A stretch of 64,000 bases of DNA. Source: Sabulicella glaciei (lineage in GTDB: Bacteria > Pseudomonadota > Alphaproteobacteria > Acetobacterales > Acetobacteraceae). The position numbers and the translations under genes are program-made. The stretch spans positions 62,001 to 126,000 of the forward strand of contig NZ_JAPFQI010000013.1 of assembly GCF_026183895.1 (NCBI RefSeq), read 5' to 3'. Below, piece after piece: positions 36,220 to 45,079 of the stretch. The notes under the pieces are model-generated. The model searched no databases, was not told the origin of the DNA, and was given only the letters and a program-made list of their open reading frames with translations. How positions within the stretch are numbered: position 1 is the stretch's first letter; the number at the start of each line of letters is the position of its first letter.

Positions 36220-36302
36220 TCGGTGCGTTCCCGTGAAACGGCGGCGCCGTGCCGGCGCAGCAGTGCATGGGCGCGAGTCAGCTTCTCATGCCGGTCGAGC
36301 AT
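36216..36302 (-). CDS. 28-residue ORF coupled to the ADP-ribosylglycohydrolase
   Basis: A very short frame, MLDRHEKLTRAHALLRRHGA followed by eight residues, ending at TGA 36216-36218 which overlaps the next ATG. A strong GGGGAGGG lies just before its ATG, whereas the hydrolase itself has no obvious ribosome binding site. It is strongly basic and helix-prone. It may be a leader peptide or simply a coupling ORF. Confidence 0.5.
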   Translation of the reverse strand: MLDRHEKLTRAHALLRRHGAAVSRERTE

Positions 36303-36351
36303 GACCCTCCCCAGGCGGATTGTTGCAGTCCCAACCCTATGCTGCGGGAGC

Positions 36352-36366
36352 TTAACCGGATGTCAA
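36352..36366. promoter_or_regulatory. Near-consensus CtrA-like site
   Basis: TTAACCGGATGTCAA fits TTAA-N7-TTAA with one mismatch. It lies about 50-65 bp upstream of the 28-residue ORF, between it and addB. One mismatch makes this a weak call. Confidence 0.3.
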
Positions 36367-36397
36367 CAACAAAGCCACTTGTCGAGGGGGCCGCGCC

Positions 36398-39300
36398 CTA
36401 GCCTGCCGCCCCGGAGGACCATTCGGCGATGCGGGCGAGGTGGGCGTAGTCGCCCCTGGCGGGGCGCGCGGGATGGGGACGCGACAGAAAGGGGGCGCTG
36501 CCGAGGAGGAAGCGATCCGCCAGCCCTTCCACGGAACGCCGCGCCTCTTCCAGCAGGGATTCCAGTTCCGCGCCCAGGGGGCGGACCTTGCCCGGCTCCA
36601 GCGCGCCGGAAAGCTGCCAGTATTCCAGTTCGCGCACCGGGCCGGGGCGGATGCCCTCGAAGGCCCCGGCCTCGGCCAGCAGCCCTTCCAGGGGAAGCTG
36701 CGGTTCCGAACCCTCGCGCACCGCCTTCTGCGAGGGGGGCTGGCCGGTCTTGAAGTCCACGATACGGATGGCGCCGTCCTTCAGCACGTCCAGCCGGTCG
36801 GCCCGCGCTTCCAGCGCAACGGCCCCAGCCGGGCGGCGCAGGGTGAGCTTGGCCTCCGCCTCCGCATGCGCCTCGGCAAGGCCGGGGCGCAGCGACGCCT
36901 CAAGCCCGCGCACGAAGCCGCCGATCCGCCCCAGCCGCGGGCGCCACAGCGCCTCCACGGCCGGGCGCAGATGGGCGCGCGCGATGGCCTCGTCCTGCGC
37001 GGCGTCCCAGAGGCGCCTTGCCGCCGCCTCGCCCGGCCAGGCGGGGGGCAGCGCGTCCAGGAAGCGGTGGATCGCGGAATGGACCAGCGTGCCGTAATCG
37101 GCCGAGCCCGGCTCCTGTTCCAGCGGCGCCAGCGCGCGCAGGCGGAGGATGCGCTGGGCGTAGAAGGCGTAGGGATCGGCCAGCAGGGTCCGGACGTCGC
37201 TGACCGTGACTCGGCTGGGCCGCGCCTCGGCGGGAGGCGCGATGGCGGGGCGGGTGCAGGGGCGCGGCGGCTCGGCCGAGCGGTCAAGCGCCTCCGCCCA
37301 GGCGGGGGCGGCGGAAAGCGGCACGCCGAGCCCCGGACGCTGGCCGCGCAGGAAGGTGGAAAGCCGCGTCAGCCAGCGCGCCGGCACCGTGGGGGAGCCG
37401 CCCCGCCGCGCGGCGCGGGACAGCGTCACCTCGCGCCCCGAGCAGGCGACGGACAGGAAATCCGCCGCGACGCGGCCGATGCGAAGCTCGGGCGGCGGCA
37501 GGCCGAAATCGCGACGCATCGGGCGGGACATCCAGGGGCCGGGATCGGCGGCGAGTGGCCACACCGTCTCGTCCAGCGCGCCCAGCACCACGCAGTCGAA
37601 GTCGAGGAGCCGCGCCTCCAGCAGGCCCAGGATCTCCACATGCGGGTGCGCCTGTTCCCTGCGGCCGCGCGACACGCGGGGGCAGGCGGTGGTGCCGAGC
37701 GACAGCGCCGCCTCGAACAGGGCGGGCCACTCGGCGGGCTGCACGGGCGGCATCTCCGCCATGGCCGGACGCAACAGGGTGAGGTGGCGGGCCAGCGCCT
37801 CGCCTTCCGCATGGGCGTAGAGGCGCAGGCCGCCGGGGCGCGACGGCGTCTCGGCCAGCCGCTCCGCCGCCGCCAGATGCTCGTCGAACAGGTCCAGGGC
37901 GGGGCGCAGCGGCGCGGTGCGCGGCAAGGAGTGGAAGGGGCCGAGCGCCGTCTCCAGCGACGAGACGAGGCGCTCCAGCAGCGCCATCCGGTCCAGGTCG
38001 GCGCGGTCGCCGGCAAAAGCAGCGGCGATTCCCGCGCGCAGCCCACGGAAGCCCGGCCCCGGCGAGGGGCCGCGCAGCACCGCCACCTCCAGCCGCCGCA
38101 CCGCCGCGAGCCAGTCCGGCCTTTCCCAGCCGCAGGCGGCAAGCGGGTGCTTCATCACCGAAAGCAGCGAGACCGGCCCGCATTCCCCGGCGGCGAGATG
38201 GGCGACGAGGCGCAGGAAATTGCCGTTGGGCGTGGCGGAAAGGCGCTGCCCGGCGCTGTCCTCCGCCAGGATGCCATGGCGGGGCAACTCGGAGGCGACG
38301 CGGCAGGCAAGGTCGCGATCCGGCGTCACCAGCGCGGCCCGGGCGCCCGGCCGTTCCAGCGCGCCGCGCAGCGTCAGGGCGATGGCGGCGGCCTCCGCCT
38401 GCGCGTCCGGCGCCTCGATCTGCGTCATCCCCGCCATGGCCTCGCTCCAGCGGCGCGGACGGCGGTCCATCCAGGCGCGCAGCCCCTCGGCGGGCAGCAG
38501 CGCGGAGCCGAGCAGTGCCGGACGGTCGGCGCGGGGCGGCTGGTCCGCGGTCCAGTCCCGTGCATCCGCCATCGTCGCACCCATGCGGCGCAGCATGCGG
38601 CGCTGCCCGGCGAAGGGATGGGTGCAGCTGTCCAGCAGGTGCTCGTCCGGCACGCGGGCGGTGGCCGGGTCCTCGCCGGCCAGGACCACGAAGCCGCGCG
38701 GGAGGCGCGTGGCGACGACGCGCAGCAGGTCGGCGGCGGCGGGGACGGTGCCGCCCAGCCCGATCCCGGCGGCGATCACCGGCGTTTCAGGCGGGTCGTC
38801 CTCCCAGGCGGTGCGCTGCGCCTTCAGCGCGAGGACGCGGCGCACGCCGATGTCGAGCAGCCCTTCCGCATCCAGCCAGCCCTGCCACTCCCCCACCACG
38901 CCGCGCAGGAAGGTGGTGGTGATCTGCCAGTGCGTCGCCAGCTTCTCCGGCGCCAGATCCTCCAGCCGCGCGAGCCAGGCATCGGTGAGCCGGGCCGGGT
39001 CGTCGGGGATCGGCTCCGCCTCCTCCAGCGCGATCTCGTCCAGGAGGCGTGCGAGTTCGCCGGCCAGCTCCCAGGCGTGGCGTGCGGTGGGCGGACCGCC
39101 GGCATGGCGCGGCCAGCGCGCCACGAATCGCGCAAGCACCGCCTGGCGGCGCAACGCCTCCACCGCCGGCGGCAGCTCCAGCAGGGCGGGAAGCTGCAGC
39201 TCGTCCGCATCCTCCACCGACAGACCGGCGAGGGCGCGAAGCTGCGGCAGCAGCAGCGCCTCCTTTTCCGACGCGTCGAGGAAGGCGCGGTGCGCCGCGC

Positions 39301-39433
39301 GGGCGGAGCGCTGCGTGGGCAGGAGGATGAGGCTGCGCGGCAGCGCATCCGCCTCGCCACCCAGTCGCTGCATCACGCCCCGCGCCAGAGTGGGCAGGAA
39401 GGGCAGGCCGAGCGGGATGCGGAAGAGGCGCAT
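36398..39433 (-). CDS. addB: Double-strand break repair protein AddB
   Basis: Nuclease/inactivated-helicase subunit of AddAB, which resects DNA ends for RecA. The 1,011-residue product begins MRLFRIPLGLPFLPTLARG, has the alphaproteobacterial LILLPTQRSARAAHRAF segment in place of a full Walker A, and ends with a PD-(D/E)XK RecB-type nuclease domain: GTLVHSAIHRFLDAL near residue 780 and RIVDFKTGQPPS near 890. addA, which usually follows addB in this group, is absent; the next gene is an ADP-ribosylglycohydrolase. It lies 48 bp after corC on the same strand. Confidence 0.88.
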   Translation of the reverse strand: MRLFRIPLGLPFLPTLARGVMQRLGGEADALPRSLILLPTQRSARAAHRAFLDASEKEALLLPQLRALAGLSVEDADELQLPALLELPPAVEALRRQAVLARFVARWPRHAGGPPTARHAWELAGELARLLDEIALEEAEPIPDDPARLTDAWLARLEDLAPEKLATHWQITTTFLRGVVGEWQGWLDAEGLLDIGVRRVLALKAQRTAWEDDPPETPVIAAGIGLGGTVPAAADLLRVVATRLPRGFVVLAGEDPATARVPDEHLLDSCTHPFAGQRRMLRRMGATMADARDWTADQPPRADRPALLGSALLPAEGLRAWMDRRPRRWSEAMAGMTQIEAPDAQAEAAAIALTLRGALERPGARAALVTPDRDLACRVASELPRHGILAEDSAGQRLSATPNGNFLRLVAHLAAGECGPVSLLSVMKHPLAACGWERPDWLAAVRRLEVAVLRGPSPGPGFRGLRAGIAAAFAGDRADLDRMALLERLVSSLETALGPFHSLPRTAPLRPALDLFDEHLAAAERLAETPSRPGGLRLYAHAEGEALARHLTLLRPAMAEMPPVQPAEWPALFEAALSLGTTACPRVSRGRREQAHPHVEILGLLEARLLDFDCVVLGALDETVWPLAADPGPWMSRPMRRDFGLPPPELRIGRVAADFLSVACSGREVTLSRAARRGGSPTVPARWLTRLSTFLRGQRPGLGVPLSAAPAWAEALDRSAEPPRPCTRPAIAPPAEARPSRVTVSDVRTLLADPYAFYAQRILRLRALAPLEQEPGSADYGTLVHSAIHRFLDALPPAWPGEAAARRLWDAAQDEAIARAHLRPAVEALWRPRLGRIGGFVRGLEASLRPGLAEAHAEAEAKLTLRRPAGAVALEARADRLDVLKDGAIRIVDFKTGQPPSQKAVREGSEPQLPLEGLLAEAGAFEGIRPGPVRELEYWQLSGALEPGKVRPLGAELESLLEEARRSVEGLADRFLLGSAPFLSRPHPARPARGDYAHLARIAEWSSGAAG

Positions 39434-39481
39434 TCGCCACCCTAACGCGGAAGGCGGGGGGTGCCGCTAGCGGGGCTTCCC

Positions 39482-40366
39482 TTATTCTGCGGCGGCCTTG
39501 ATCGGGGGCTTGCGGACGCGCAGCCGCCGGATGCGGCGCGCATCGGCATCCAGCACGCGAAATTCGAGCCCGGAGGAGGGGTGGGAAACGATCTCGCCCT
39601 TCGCGGGGACGCGCCCCGCCAGGGTGAAGACCAGCCCGCCGACCGTGTCGATGTCCGAGGCGCGCTCCTCCTCCGTCAGCACGGGGCCCAGCCGCGTTTC
39701 GAAAGCCTCCACCGGGGTGCGCGCGTCGAGTTCCAGCACGCCCTCGGCGCGCTCGATGATCTGCGGCGCGGCGAGTTCGTCATGCTCGTCGGAGATGTCG
39801 CCGACGATGGTCTCGACCAGGTCCTCGATGGTGACGATGCCGTCGATGCCGCCATACTCGTCCACCACGAGGGCGAGGTGGACGCGCTCCATCCGCATCC
39901 GCAGCAGGAGGTCCAGCACGGGGACGGAGGGGACCACCAGCAGCGGCTTGCGCAGGATGGCGCGCAGCGAGAAGCCTTCCGAGCGGCCCAGCCGGGCGAT
40001 CACGTCCTTGATGTGGACCATGCCCTGGATGTCGTCGAGCTCGCGGCCATAGACCGGGTAGCGGCTGTGGCCCTCGCGCTGCACGAAGTCGAGCACCTGC
40101 GCGAAGTCCATGTCCACCTGCAGCGCGATGATGTCGGCGCGCGGCAGCATCACGTCATAGGCGGTGGCGCCGCGCAGCTTGAGCACGTTGCGCAGCAGGG
40201 CGCGCTCATGCGGGCCCAGCGCCTCGGCCTGCTCGCCTTCCTGCTCGACGCTGGGGGCCTCCTGCTCGGTGAGCAGCGCCTCGACGCTTTCGCGCAGATT
40301 GGCCTCCCGCCGCGCGAAGAGCGAGCGGATGCGGCTCAGCAGGAGGGGTGGGGAATCGCTCGGCAT
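39482..40366 (-). CDS. corC: CorC/HlyC family CBS-domain protein
   Basis: A 294-residue cytoplasmic protein with paired CBS domains (about 70-190, with DVMLPRADIIALQ and VVDEYGGIDGIVTIEDLVE) and a C-terminal transporter-associated CorC_HlyC domain (about 205-290). It lacks the membrane DUF21 domain of CNNM proteins, so it is the soluble CorC form associated with Mg/Co efflux. It overlaps ybeY as TGATG in the conserved miaB-phoH-ybeY-corC order. lnt, which often follows in proteobacteria, is replaced by addB. Confidence 0.9.
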   Translation of the reverse strand: MPSDSPPLLLSRIRSLFARREANLRESVEALLTEQEAPSVEQEGEQAEALGPHERALLRNVLKLRGATAYDVMLPRADIIALQVDMDFAQVLDFVQREGHSRYPVYGRELDDIQGMVHIKDVIARLGRSEGFSLRAILRKPLLVVPSVPVLDLLLRMRMERVHLALVVDEYGGIDGIVTIEDLVETIVGDISDEHDELAAPQIIERAEGVLELDARTPVEAFETRLGPVLTEEERASDIDTVGGLVFTLAGRVPAKGEIVSHPSSGLEFRVLDADARRIRRLRVRKPPIKAAAE

Positions 40367-40857
40367 CAGGCGGCCACCCGCCAGGGATTGGGGAAGCCGA
40401 GGCGACGGAGGATGCGCGCCTCCGCCCGCTCCATCCGCGCCGCCTCGCCCGGGGCGATGTGGTCGTGGCCGAGGAGGTGCAGCGTGCCGTGCACCACGAG
40501 ATGGGTGAAATGGGCGGGCAGCGAACGTCCCTCCCGCAGGGCCTCCCGCCGCACCGTGCCGAGCGAGACGGCGAGGTCGCCCAGGGTCAGCGCGCCAGGG
40601 GGGGCGGGAAAGGACAGGACGTTGGTCGCCTTCTCCTTGCCGCGAAACCCGCCATTGAGGCGCCGGATCTCCGCATCGTCGGTGAGGAGGATGGAAACGT
40701 GCCCGTCCTCGCCCCCATCGGCCAGGGCCGCGGCGACCGCGCGGCGGGCAAGGCTTTCCACCCGGGGCAAGGCAGCGCGCCAGCCCGGGGCGTTCATGGT
40801 GATGTCGAGCCCGGGAGCGGCGAAACCGTCCCCGGGCGTTCTACTTCCGCAGTCCAT
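40366..40857 (-). CDS. ybeY: Endoribonuclease YbeY (16S rRNA maturation)
   Basis: Single-strand-specific zinc RNase needed for 16S rRNA 3'-end maturation and ribosome quality control. The 163-residue product has the zinc motif HGTLHLLGHDH with H123, H127 and H133, and the conserved LNGGFRGKEKATNVLSFP. ATG 40857 overlaps the end of phoH by 17 bp; the longer open frame upstream has no homology. Confidence 0.94.
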   Translation of the reverse strand: MDCGSRTPGDGFAAPGLDITMNAPGWRAALPRVESLARRAVAAALADGGEDGHVSILLTDDAEIRRLNGGFRGKEKATNVLSFPAPPGALTLGDLAVSLGTVRREALREGRSLPAHFTHLVVHGTLHLLGHDHIAPGEAARMERAEARILRRLGFPNPWRVAA

Positions 40858-41869
40858 CGCGAGTTGTCTGGGCCTCCACCGCGCCATAGGCCGCGACGAT
40901 GCGCCCCACCAGCGGGTGCCGCACCACGTCGCGTTCGTCGAAACGGATGAAGCCGATCCCGGCGACGCCGTCCAGCACGTTCATCGCCTCGACCAATCCC
41001 GATTTCTGCCCGGGCGGCAAGTCCACCTGGGACGGATCGCCCGTGATGGCCATGCGCGACCCCTCCCCCATGCGGGTAAGGAACATCTTCATCTGGGCCG
41101 GGGTGGTGTTCTGCGCCTCGTCCAGGATGGCGAAGCAATGCGCCAGGGTGCGGCCGCGCATGAAGGCGAGCGGCGCGATCTCGATCTCCCCGGCGGCGAG
41201 GCGGCGCGCCACCTGCTCGGCCGGCAGCATGTCGTGGAGCGCGTCGTAGAGCGGGCGGAGATAGGGGTCCACCTTCTCCTTCATGTCGCCGGGCAGGAAG
41301 CCCAGCCGCTCGCCCGCCTCCACGGCGGGACGGGACAGGACGATGCGGTCCACCCGGCCCGACTGGAGCAGCGCCACGCCCTGCGCGACGGCGAGGTAGG
41401 TCTTGCCCGTGCCCGCGGGGCCCAGGCCGAACACCATCTCGTGCCGAGCCAACGCGTCCATGTAGGCGGATTGCGCCGGGGTGCGGGGCGCGATGGCCCC
41501 GCGCCGGGTGCGGATCTGCGGGATGTCCTGCAGCGGCAGGCGCGGGTCCTGCTCGGCCTCGCCTTCCGCCATGCGGATCGCGCCCTCCACGTCGCTGACG
41601 CCGATCGCCGCGCCGCGCTCCAGCCCGCGCCACAGGCCGCGCAGCACCTGCTCGGCCATCAGGGTCTGGGCGGGCGAGCCGCTGATCGTCAGCCGGTTGC
41701 CGCGGCTGGCGACCTTCACGCCCAATCGGCCCTCGATGCGCGCCAGGTGCCGGTCGTGCTCGCCATGGAGCAGGGGCAGGAGGGCGTTGTCCTCGAATTG
41801 CAGCGTGACGCTGCGCGTCTCGGAATTGGGCGCCGCCTGACGAGGGCGGAGGGCGAGGGCGTTGTTCAA
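40841..41869 (-). CDS. phoH: PhoH-like ATPase (YbeZ)
   Basis: A 342-residue cytoplasmic ATPase related to RNA helicase cores, a partner of YbeY. Walker A is [11 protein letters not shown] and Walker B is [26 protein letters not shown] is typical of the family. An N-terminal KH-like segment ([19 protein letters not shown]) precedes the ATPase. The start is TTG 41869, overlapping the miaB stop as TTGA; the longer frame upstream runs antisense through miaB codons and is not homologous. Confidence 0.93.
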   Translation of the reverse strand: MNNALALRPRQAAPNSETRSVTLQFEDNALLPLLHGEHDRHLARIEGRLGVKVASRGNRLTISGSPAQTLMAEQVLRGLWRGLERGAAIGVSDVEGAIRMAEGEAEQDPRLPLQDIPQIRTRRGAIAPRTPAQSAYMDALARHEMVFGLGPAGTGKTYLAVAQGVALLQSGRVDRIVLSRPAVEAGERLGFLPGDMKEKVDPYLRPLYDALHDMLPAEQVARRLAAGEIEIAPLAFMRGRTLAHCFAILDEAQNTTPAQMKMFLTRMGEGSRMAITGDPSQVDLPPGQKSGLVEAMNVLDGVAGIGFIRFDERDVVRHPLVGRIVAAYGAVEAQTTRDGLRK

Positions 41870-43200
41870 GCGGCGTCTTTCTCCTGCTCGACGATCTCGC
41901 CCGAAAGCGAGTTGGGGTGGCCCGCCACGATGCGGACCGGAACGATCCGGCCCACGAGAGTGGAAGAGCCGAAGGCATGGACGGGTTGCAGCCAGGGGGT
42001 GCGGCCGGCGATCTGCCCGGCATGACGGCCGGGTCCTGTGACCAGCACGTCGCATATGGTGCCGGCCTTGCCCGCATTGAAGTCCGCCTGCTGCGTCCGC
42101 AGCAACTCCTGCACCTCGGCGAGGCGGCGGTCCTTGGTCGCCTCGTCGACATGCGCCGCCGCGGCCGCGGCCGGCGTGCCGGGGCGCGACGAATACTTGA
42201 AGGAAAAGGCCTGGGCGAAGCCGATGCGCTCGATCAGCCGCAGCGTCGCCTGGTGGTCCTCCTCCCGCTCGCCCGGATGGCCGGCGATGATGTCGGTGGA
42301 CAGCGCCAGGTCGGGCCGCGCCGCGCGCAGCCGGTCCACCAAGCGCTCGTACTCCTCCGCCGTGTGGCCGCGATTCATGGCCGCGAGCACGCGGTCCGAG
42401 CCGGACTGCACCGGCAGATGAAGGAACGGCATGACCTGCGGGATGTCGCGATGCGCGGCGATCAGCGCCTCGTCCATGTCGCGCGGGTGGGAGGTGGTGT
42501 AGCGCAGCCGCTCGACGCCCGGGATGCCGGCCAGGAGGCGCAGGAGGCCGGCCAGCCCCTCCGCTCCCTCGCCGTGCCAGGCATTCACGTTCTGGCCGAG
42601 CAGCGTGATCTCGCGCGTGCCCTGGGCCGCCATGCGCCGCGCCTCGGCGAGGATGGCAGCGGCGGGGCGCGAATACTCGGCGCCGCGCGTGTAGGGCACG
42701 ACGCAGAAGGAGCAGAACTTATCGCAGCCTTCCTGGATGGTCAGGAAGCCGGAAACGCCCTGCGGCGCGGCCTCGGCGGGCAGGTGGTCGAACTTCTCCT
42801 CGACCGGGAACTCGGTCTCGATCGCCACCCCGCCGGAACGGCTGATGCGTGCCACCATCTCCGGCAGCTTGTGGTAGCTCTGCGGCCCCATCACGATGTC
42901 CACGAAGGGCGCGCGTGCGGTGATCTCCGCCCCTTCTGCCTGGGCGACGCAGCCGGCCACGGCCAGCATCATCCCTGGCTTCTCCTCCTTCAGCTTCCGC
43001 AGGCGGCCCAGTTCGGAGAAGAGCTTCTCCGTCGCCTTCTCGCGGATGTGGCAGGTGTTGAGGATGACCATGTCCGCGCCGTCCGGCGCCTCGGCCGGGG
43101 CATAGCCCAGGGGCGCCAGCAGGTCCGCCATGCGGCCGCTGTCGTACACGTTCATCTGGCAGCCCCAGCTTCGGATGAAGAGGCGCTTCTTGTTGCTCAT
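41866..43200 (-). CDS. miaB: tRNA-2-methylthio-N6-dimethylallyladenosine synthase MiaB
   Basis: Radical-SAM methylthiotransferase that modifies A37 of tRNAs reading U-starting codons. The 444-residue product has the N-terminal auxiliary-cluster cysteines C14, C50 and C84 ([26 protein letters not shown]), the radical-SAM motif CDKFCSFC (C159, C163, C166) and a C-terminal TRAM domain. All catalytic residues are intact. It leads the miaB-phoH-ybeY-corC cluster. Confidence 0.96.
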   Translation of the reverse strand: MSNKKRLFIRSWGCQMNVYDSGRMADLLAPLGYAPAEAPDGADMVILNTCHIREKATEKLFSELGRLRKLKEEKPGMMLAVAGCVAQAEGAEITARAPFVDIVMGPQSYHKLPEMVARISRSGGVAIETEFPVEEKFDHLPAEAAPQGVSGFLTIQEGCDKFCSFCVVPYTRGAEYSRPAAAILAEARRMAAQGTREITLLGQNVNAWHGEGAEGLAGLLRLLAGIPGVERLRYTTSHPRDMDEALIAAHRDIPQVMPFLHLPVQSGSDRVLAAMNRGHTAEEYERLVDRLRAARPDLALSTDIIAGHPGEREEDHQATLRLIERIGFAQAFSFKYSSRPGTPAAAAAAHVDEATKDRRLAEVQELLRTQQADFNAGKAGTICDVLVTGPGRHAGQIAGRTPWLQPVHAFGSSTLVGRIVPVRIVAGHPNSLSGEIVEQEKDAA

Positions 43201-43337
43201 GAGGGAAGTTCCCCGGAAATCCAGGGCGGGGACATGCGGGGCGGGGGCCGCACGGTCAAGCAGCGCGGTCCCGGCCGGGGATGCGGAGGGCTGTCCGGCT
43301 CATCGGAAGCGAGGCTGGCAAAACCCTTCCGCGCCGG

Positions 43338-44261
43338 TCAAGCGGCTTCGGCTTCGACCGGACGGTTCTGCCGCAGCGCGGCCGCGGCCTCCGTCACCGT
43401 GCGCCCCACCCGGATGGCTAGGTCCTTGCGGTCGGAGGCGACATCCGGGACGAAGCCGGGGTGCAGCACCACCGTCGCCCGCGTTCCGGTGCGGCGGAGG
43501 AGGCGCCAGGCATGGGAGGCCGTCTCCATGTCGCCGTACCAGGCGAAGACCGCGCGGTCCTTGCGGCCGACGGGCAGGCCGCCCAGCCGGTCATAGACCA
43601 CGGTGACGGGCTGCACCGCCCGCGCCGCCGGGGCGATGGCGAAGAAGGAGGAGCGGAAGGGCAGCACCCGCGCCCCGTCGCTGGTCGTTCCTTCGGGGAA
43701 CAGGATCAGGCTTTCGCCGCCTTCCAGCTTCGCGCGCATCTCCTGCGCCTCGGCGCCGGTGCGGTTGCGGGTGCGGGACACGAAGACCGTGCTGCCCAGC
43801 CGCGCCACCGTGCCGATCAGCGGCCAGCCCGCCACGTCCGCCTTGCTGACGAAGCGCGCATCCAGCACCGCACCCAGCACCATGATGTCCAGCCAGGAGG
43901 AGTGGTTGGACACGTGCAGCGTCGGCCGCTCCGGCGAGGGCAACCCGATGACGCGCAGCCGCAACCCGATCAGGCGGCACAGCGTGCGGTGGTAGAAGCG
44001 GCTGAAGCGGTGCTTCGCATTCCCGGGCAGGCGGATCAGCACCATCTGCACCGGAAACCCGAACAGGACGGTGAAGAGCAGCACGAGCGCGATGCGGCGC
44101 ACCGCCCGGACCCGTCCGCCTTCCGGGCGGTCGTGGCCCAGCACGTCGGCCCAGGCGCGGCCCGGCAGGCGGGGACGGAAGCGCAGCGGCCGGTCTCGCC
44201 GAAGCCGTCGCGCCCCCGCTGGGGCGCTGGATGGCGGGGACGCGGGTTGGAATGCGGCCAT
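43338..44261 (-). CDS. Lysophospholipid acyltransferase (PlsC family)
   Basis: A 307-residue membrane-associated 1-acyl-glycerol-3-phosphate acyltransferase-like protein. After an N-terminal basic stretch comes a membrane segment (ALVLLFTVLFGFPVQMVLI, about 58-76). The catalytic NHSSWLD (H-x4-D) and the FPEGTTSDG motif follow. It would make phosphatidic acid in phospholipid synthesis. The first 50 residues may be over-long; a later start is possible. It is 137 bp upstream of miaB. Confidence 0.88.
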   Translation of the reverse strand: MAAFQPASPPSSAPAGARRLRRDRPLRFRPRLPGRAWADVLGHDRPEGGRVRAVRRIALVLLFTVLFGFPVQMVLIRLPGNAKHRFSRFYHRTLCRLIGLRLRVIGLPSPERPTLHVSNHSSWLDIMVLGAVLDARFVSKADVAGWPLIGTVARLGSTVFVSRTRNRTGAEAQEMRAKLEGGESLILFPEGTTSDGARVLPFRSSFFAIAPAARAVQPVTVVYDRLGGLPVGRKDRAVFAWYGDMETASHAWRLLRRTGTRATVVLHPGFVPDVASDRKDLAIRVGRTVTEAAAALRQNRPVEAEAA

Positions 44262-44273
44262 GGCATGGGGTTA

Positions 44274-44288
44274 ACCTGCCGGGCAGGT
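44274..44288. promoter_or_regulatory. 15-bp palindrome in a divergent promoter region
   Basis: ACCTGCC-G-GGCAGGT is a perfect inverted repeat between the divergent plsC-type gene and a small membrane ORF, 12 bp upstream of the plsC-type start. It could be an operator or a short hairpin. Confidence 0.35.
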
Positions 44289-44369
44289 CGCGTCCATGAC
44301 GCAATGACGACGGATCGGTGAATCCGCGCCGCCTCCGGCGTTGGGTCCCCGTGCCCCAAGGAGATGCGG

Positions 44370-44471
44370 ATGCGACGCCTTTCACCCTTTCAGCGATTCA
44401 TCCTGGCGCTGGGCGCGCTGGGCCTCCTCGTCGCGGCGGTGGCAGCGCTGGCCGGGCTGCTGGCCGGCTAG
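44370..44471 (+). CDS. 33-residue single-pass membrane peptide
   Basis: A tiny frame starting MRRLSPFQRF with a continuous hydrophobic helix (about 10-31, Ala/Leu/Gly rich) and no polar tail. AAGGAG lies six bases upstream of ATG 44370, one of the best ribosome binding sites in the window. The positive N-terminus predicts an N-in orientation. It overlaps the end of the convergent DedA gene by 4 bp. No family was recognised. Confidence 0.55.
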   Translation: MRRLSPFQRFILALGALGLLVAAVAALAGLLAG

Positions 44472-45070
44472 TCCTTGCGGCGCCAGGCGCGCCACACCCA
44501 CCAGACCAGCACCAGCGCCGCCAGGGCGAGGAGCGGCTTGGAAAGCGGGTCGATATAGCCCTCGATCGCCGTGTAGCGCTCCTCCAGCACATAGCCGAGC
44601 ACGGCGAGGCCGCCGACCCAGATCACCGTCCCCAGCGTGGTGAGGCCGTAGAACAGCGGGCGCGGCATCTCGATCAGCCCGGCGGGGACGGAGATCAGCG
44701 TGCGGATGCCGGGCATCATGCGCCCCAGGAACACGGCCAGCGGTCCCCAGCGCCGCAGCGCCGCCTCGCCCTCCCCGATGTCGCGCTCGCGCACGCCAAT
44801 CCACCCGCCGAAGCGCGCCACCAGGGCACGGGTGCGGTCGGATCCGAAGGCACGCGCCGCCTCGAACCACGCCGCGTTGCCGACGATGGTGCCCAGGATG
44901 CCGGCGAGGATCGCGCCGAAGAGCGACATTTCTCCACGCGCCGCCGCGAAGCCGGCCAGCGGCATGATCACTTCGCTCGGGATCGGCGGGAACAGGTTCT
45001 CCAGGAACATCAGGGCGAAGACGCCCAGGTAGCCGGCAGCGGCCACCCAGGAGGTGACGAGGTCCATCAT
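44468..45070 (-). CDS. DedA family membrane protein
   Basis: A 200-residue polytopic protein of the DedA/SNARE-associated family, with the conserved FLENLFPPIPSEVIMPLAGF and FLGRMMPGIRTLISVPAGL motifs that hold the acidic and arginine residues needed in E. coli homologues. Members act as undecaprenyl-phosphate or phospholipid flippases. Start at 45070 or 45067. It is 9 bp after the ArnT-like gene on the same strand, so the two may be linked in envelope lipid handling. Confidence 0.92.
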   Translation of the reverse strand: MMDLVTSWVAAAGYLGVFALMFLENLFPPIPSEVIMPLAGFAAARGEMSLFGAILAGILGTIVGNAAWFEAARAFGSDRTRALVARFGGWIGVRERDIGEGEAALRRWGPLAVFLGRMMPGIRTLISVPAGLIEMPRPLFYGLTTLGTVIWVGGLAVLGYVLEERYTAIEGYIDPLSKPLLALAALVLVWWVWRAWRRKD

Positions 45071-45079
45071 GCGGGGCGG

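Noticed and set aside
36216-36302. 28-residue ORF as the N-terminus of the ADP-ribosylglycohydrolase by frameshift
   Set aside because: The hydrolase already has a complete family N-terminus (ALGCFLGLAVGDALG) and the two frames meet in a normal ATGA overlap.
36440-39445. 1,001-codon open frame antisense to addB
   Set aside because: Long shadow frames are expected at this GC content; the product has no domain pattern while AddB does.
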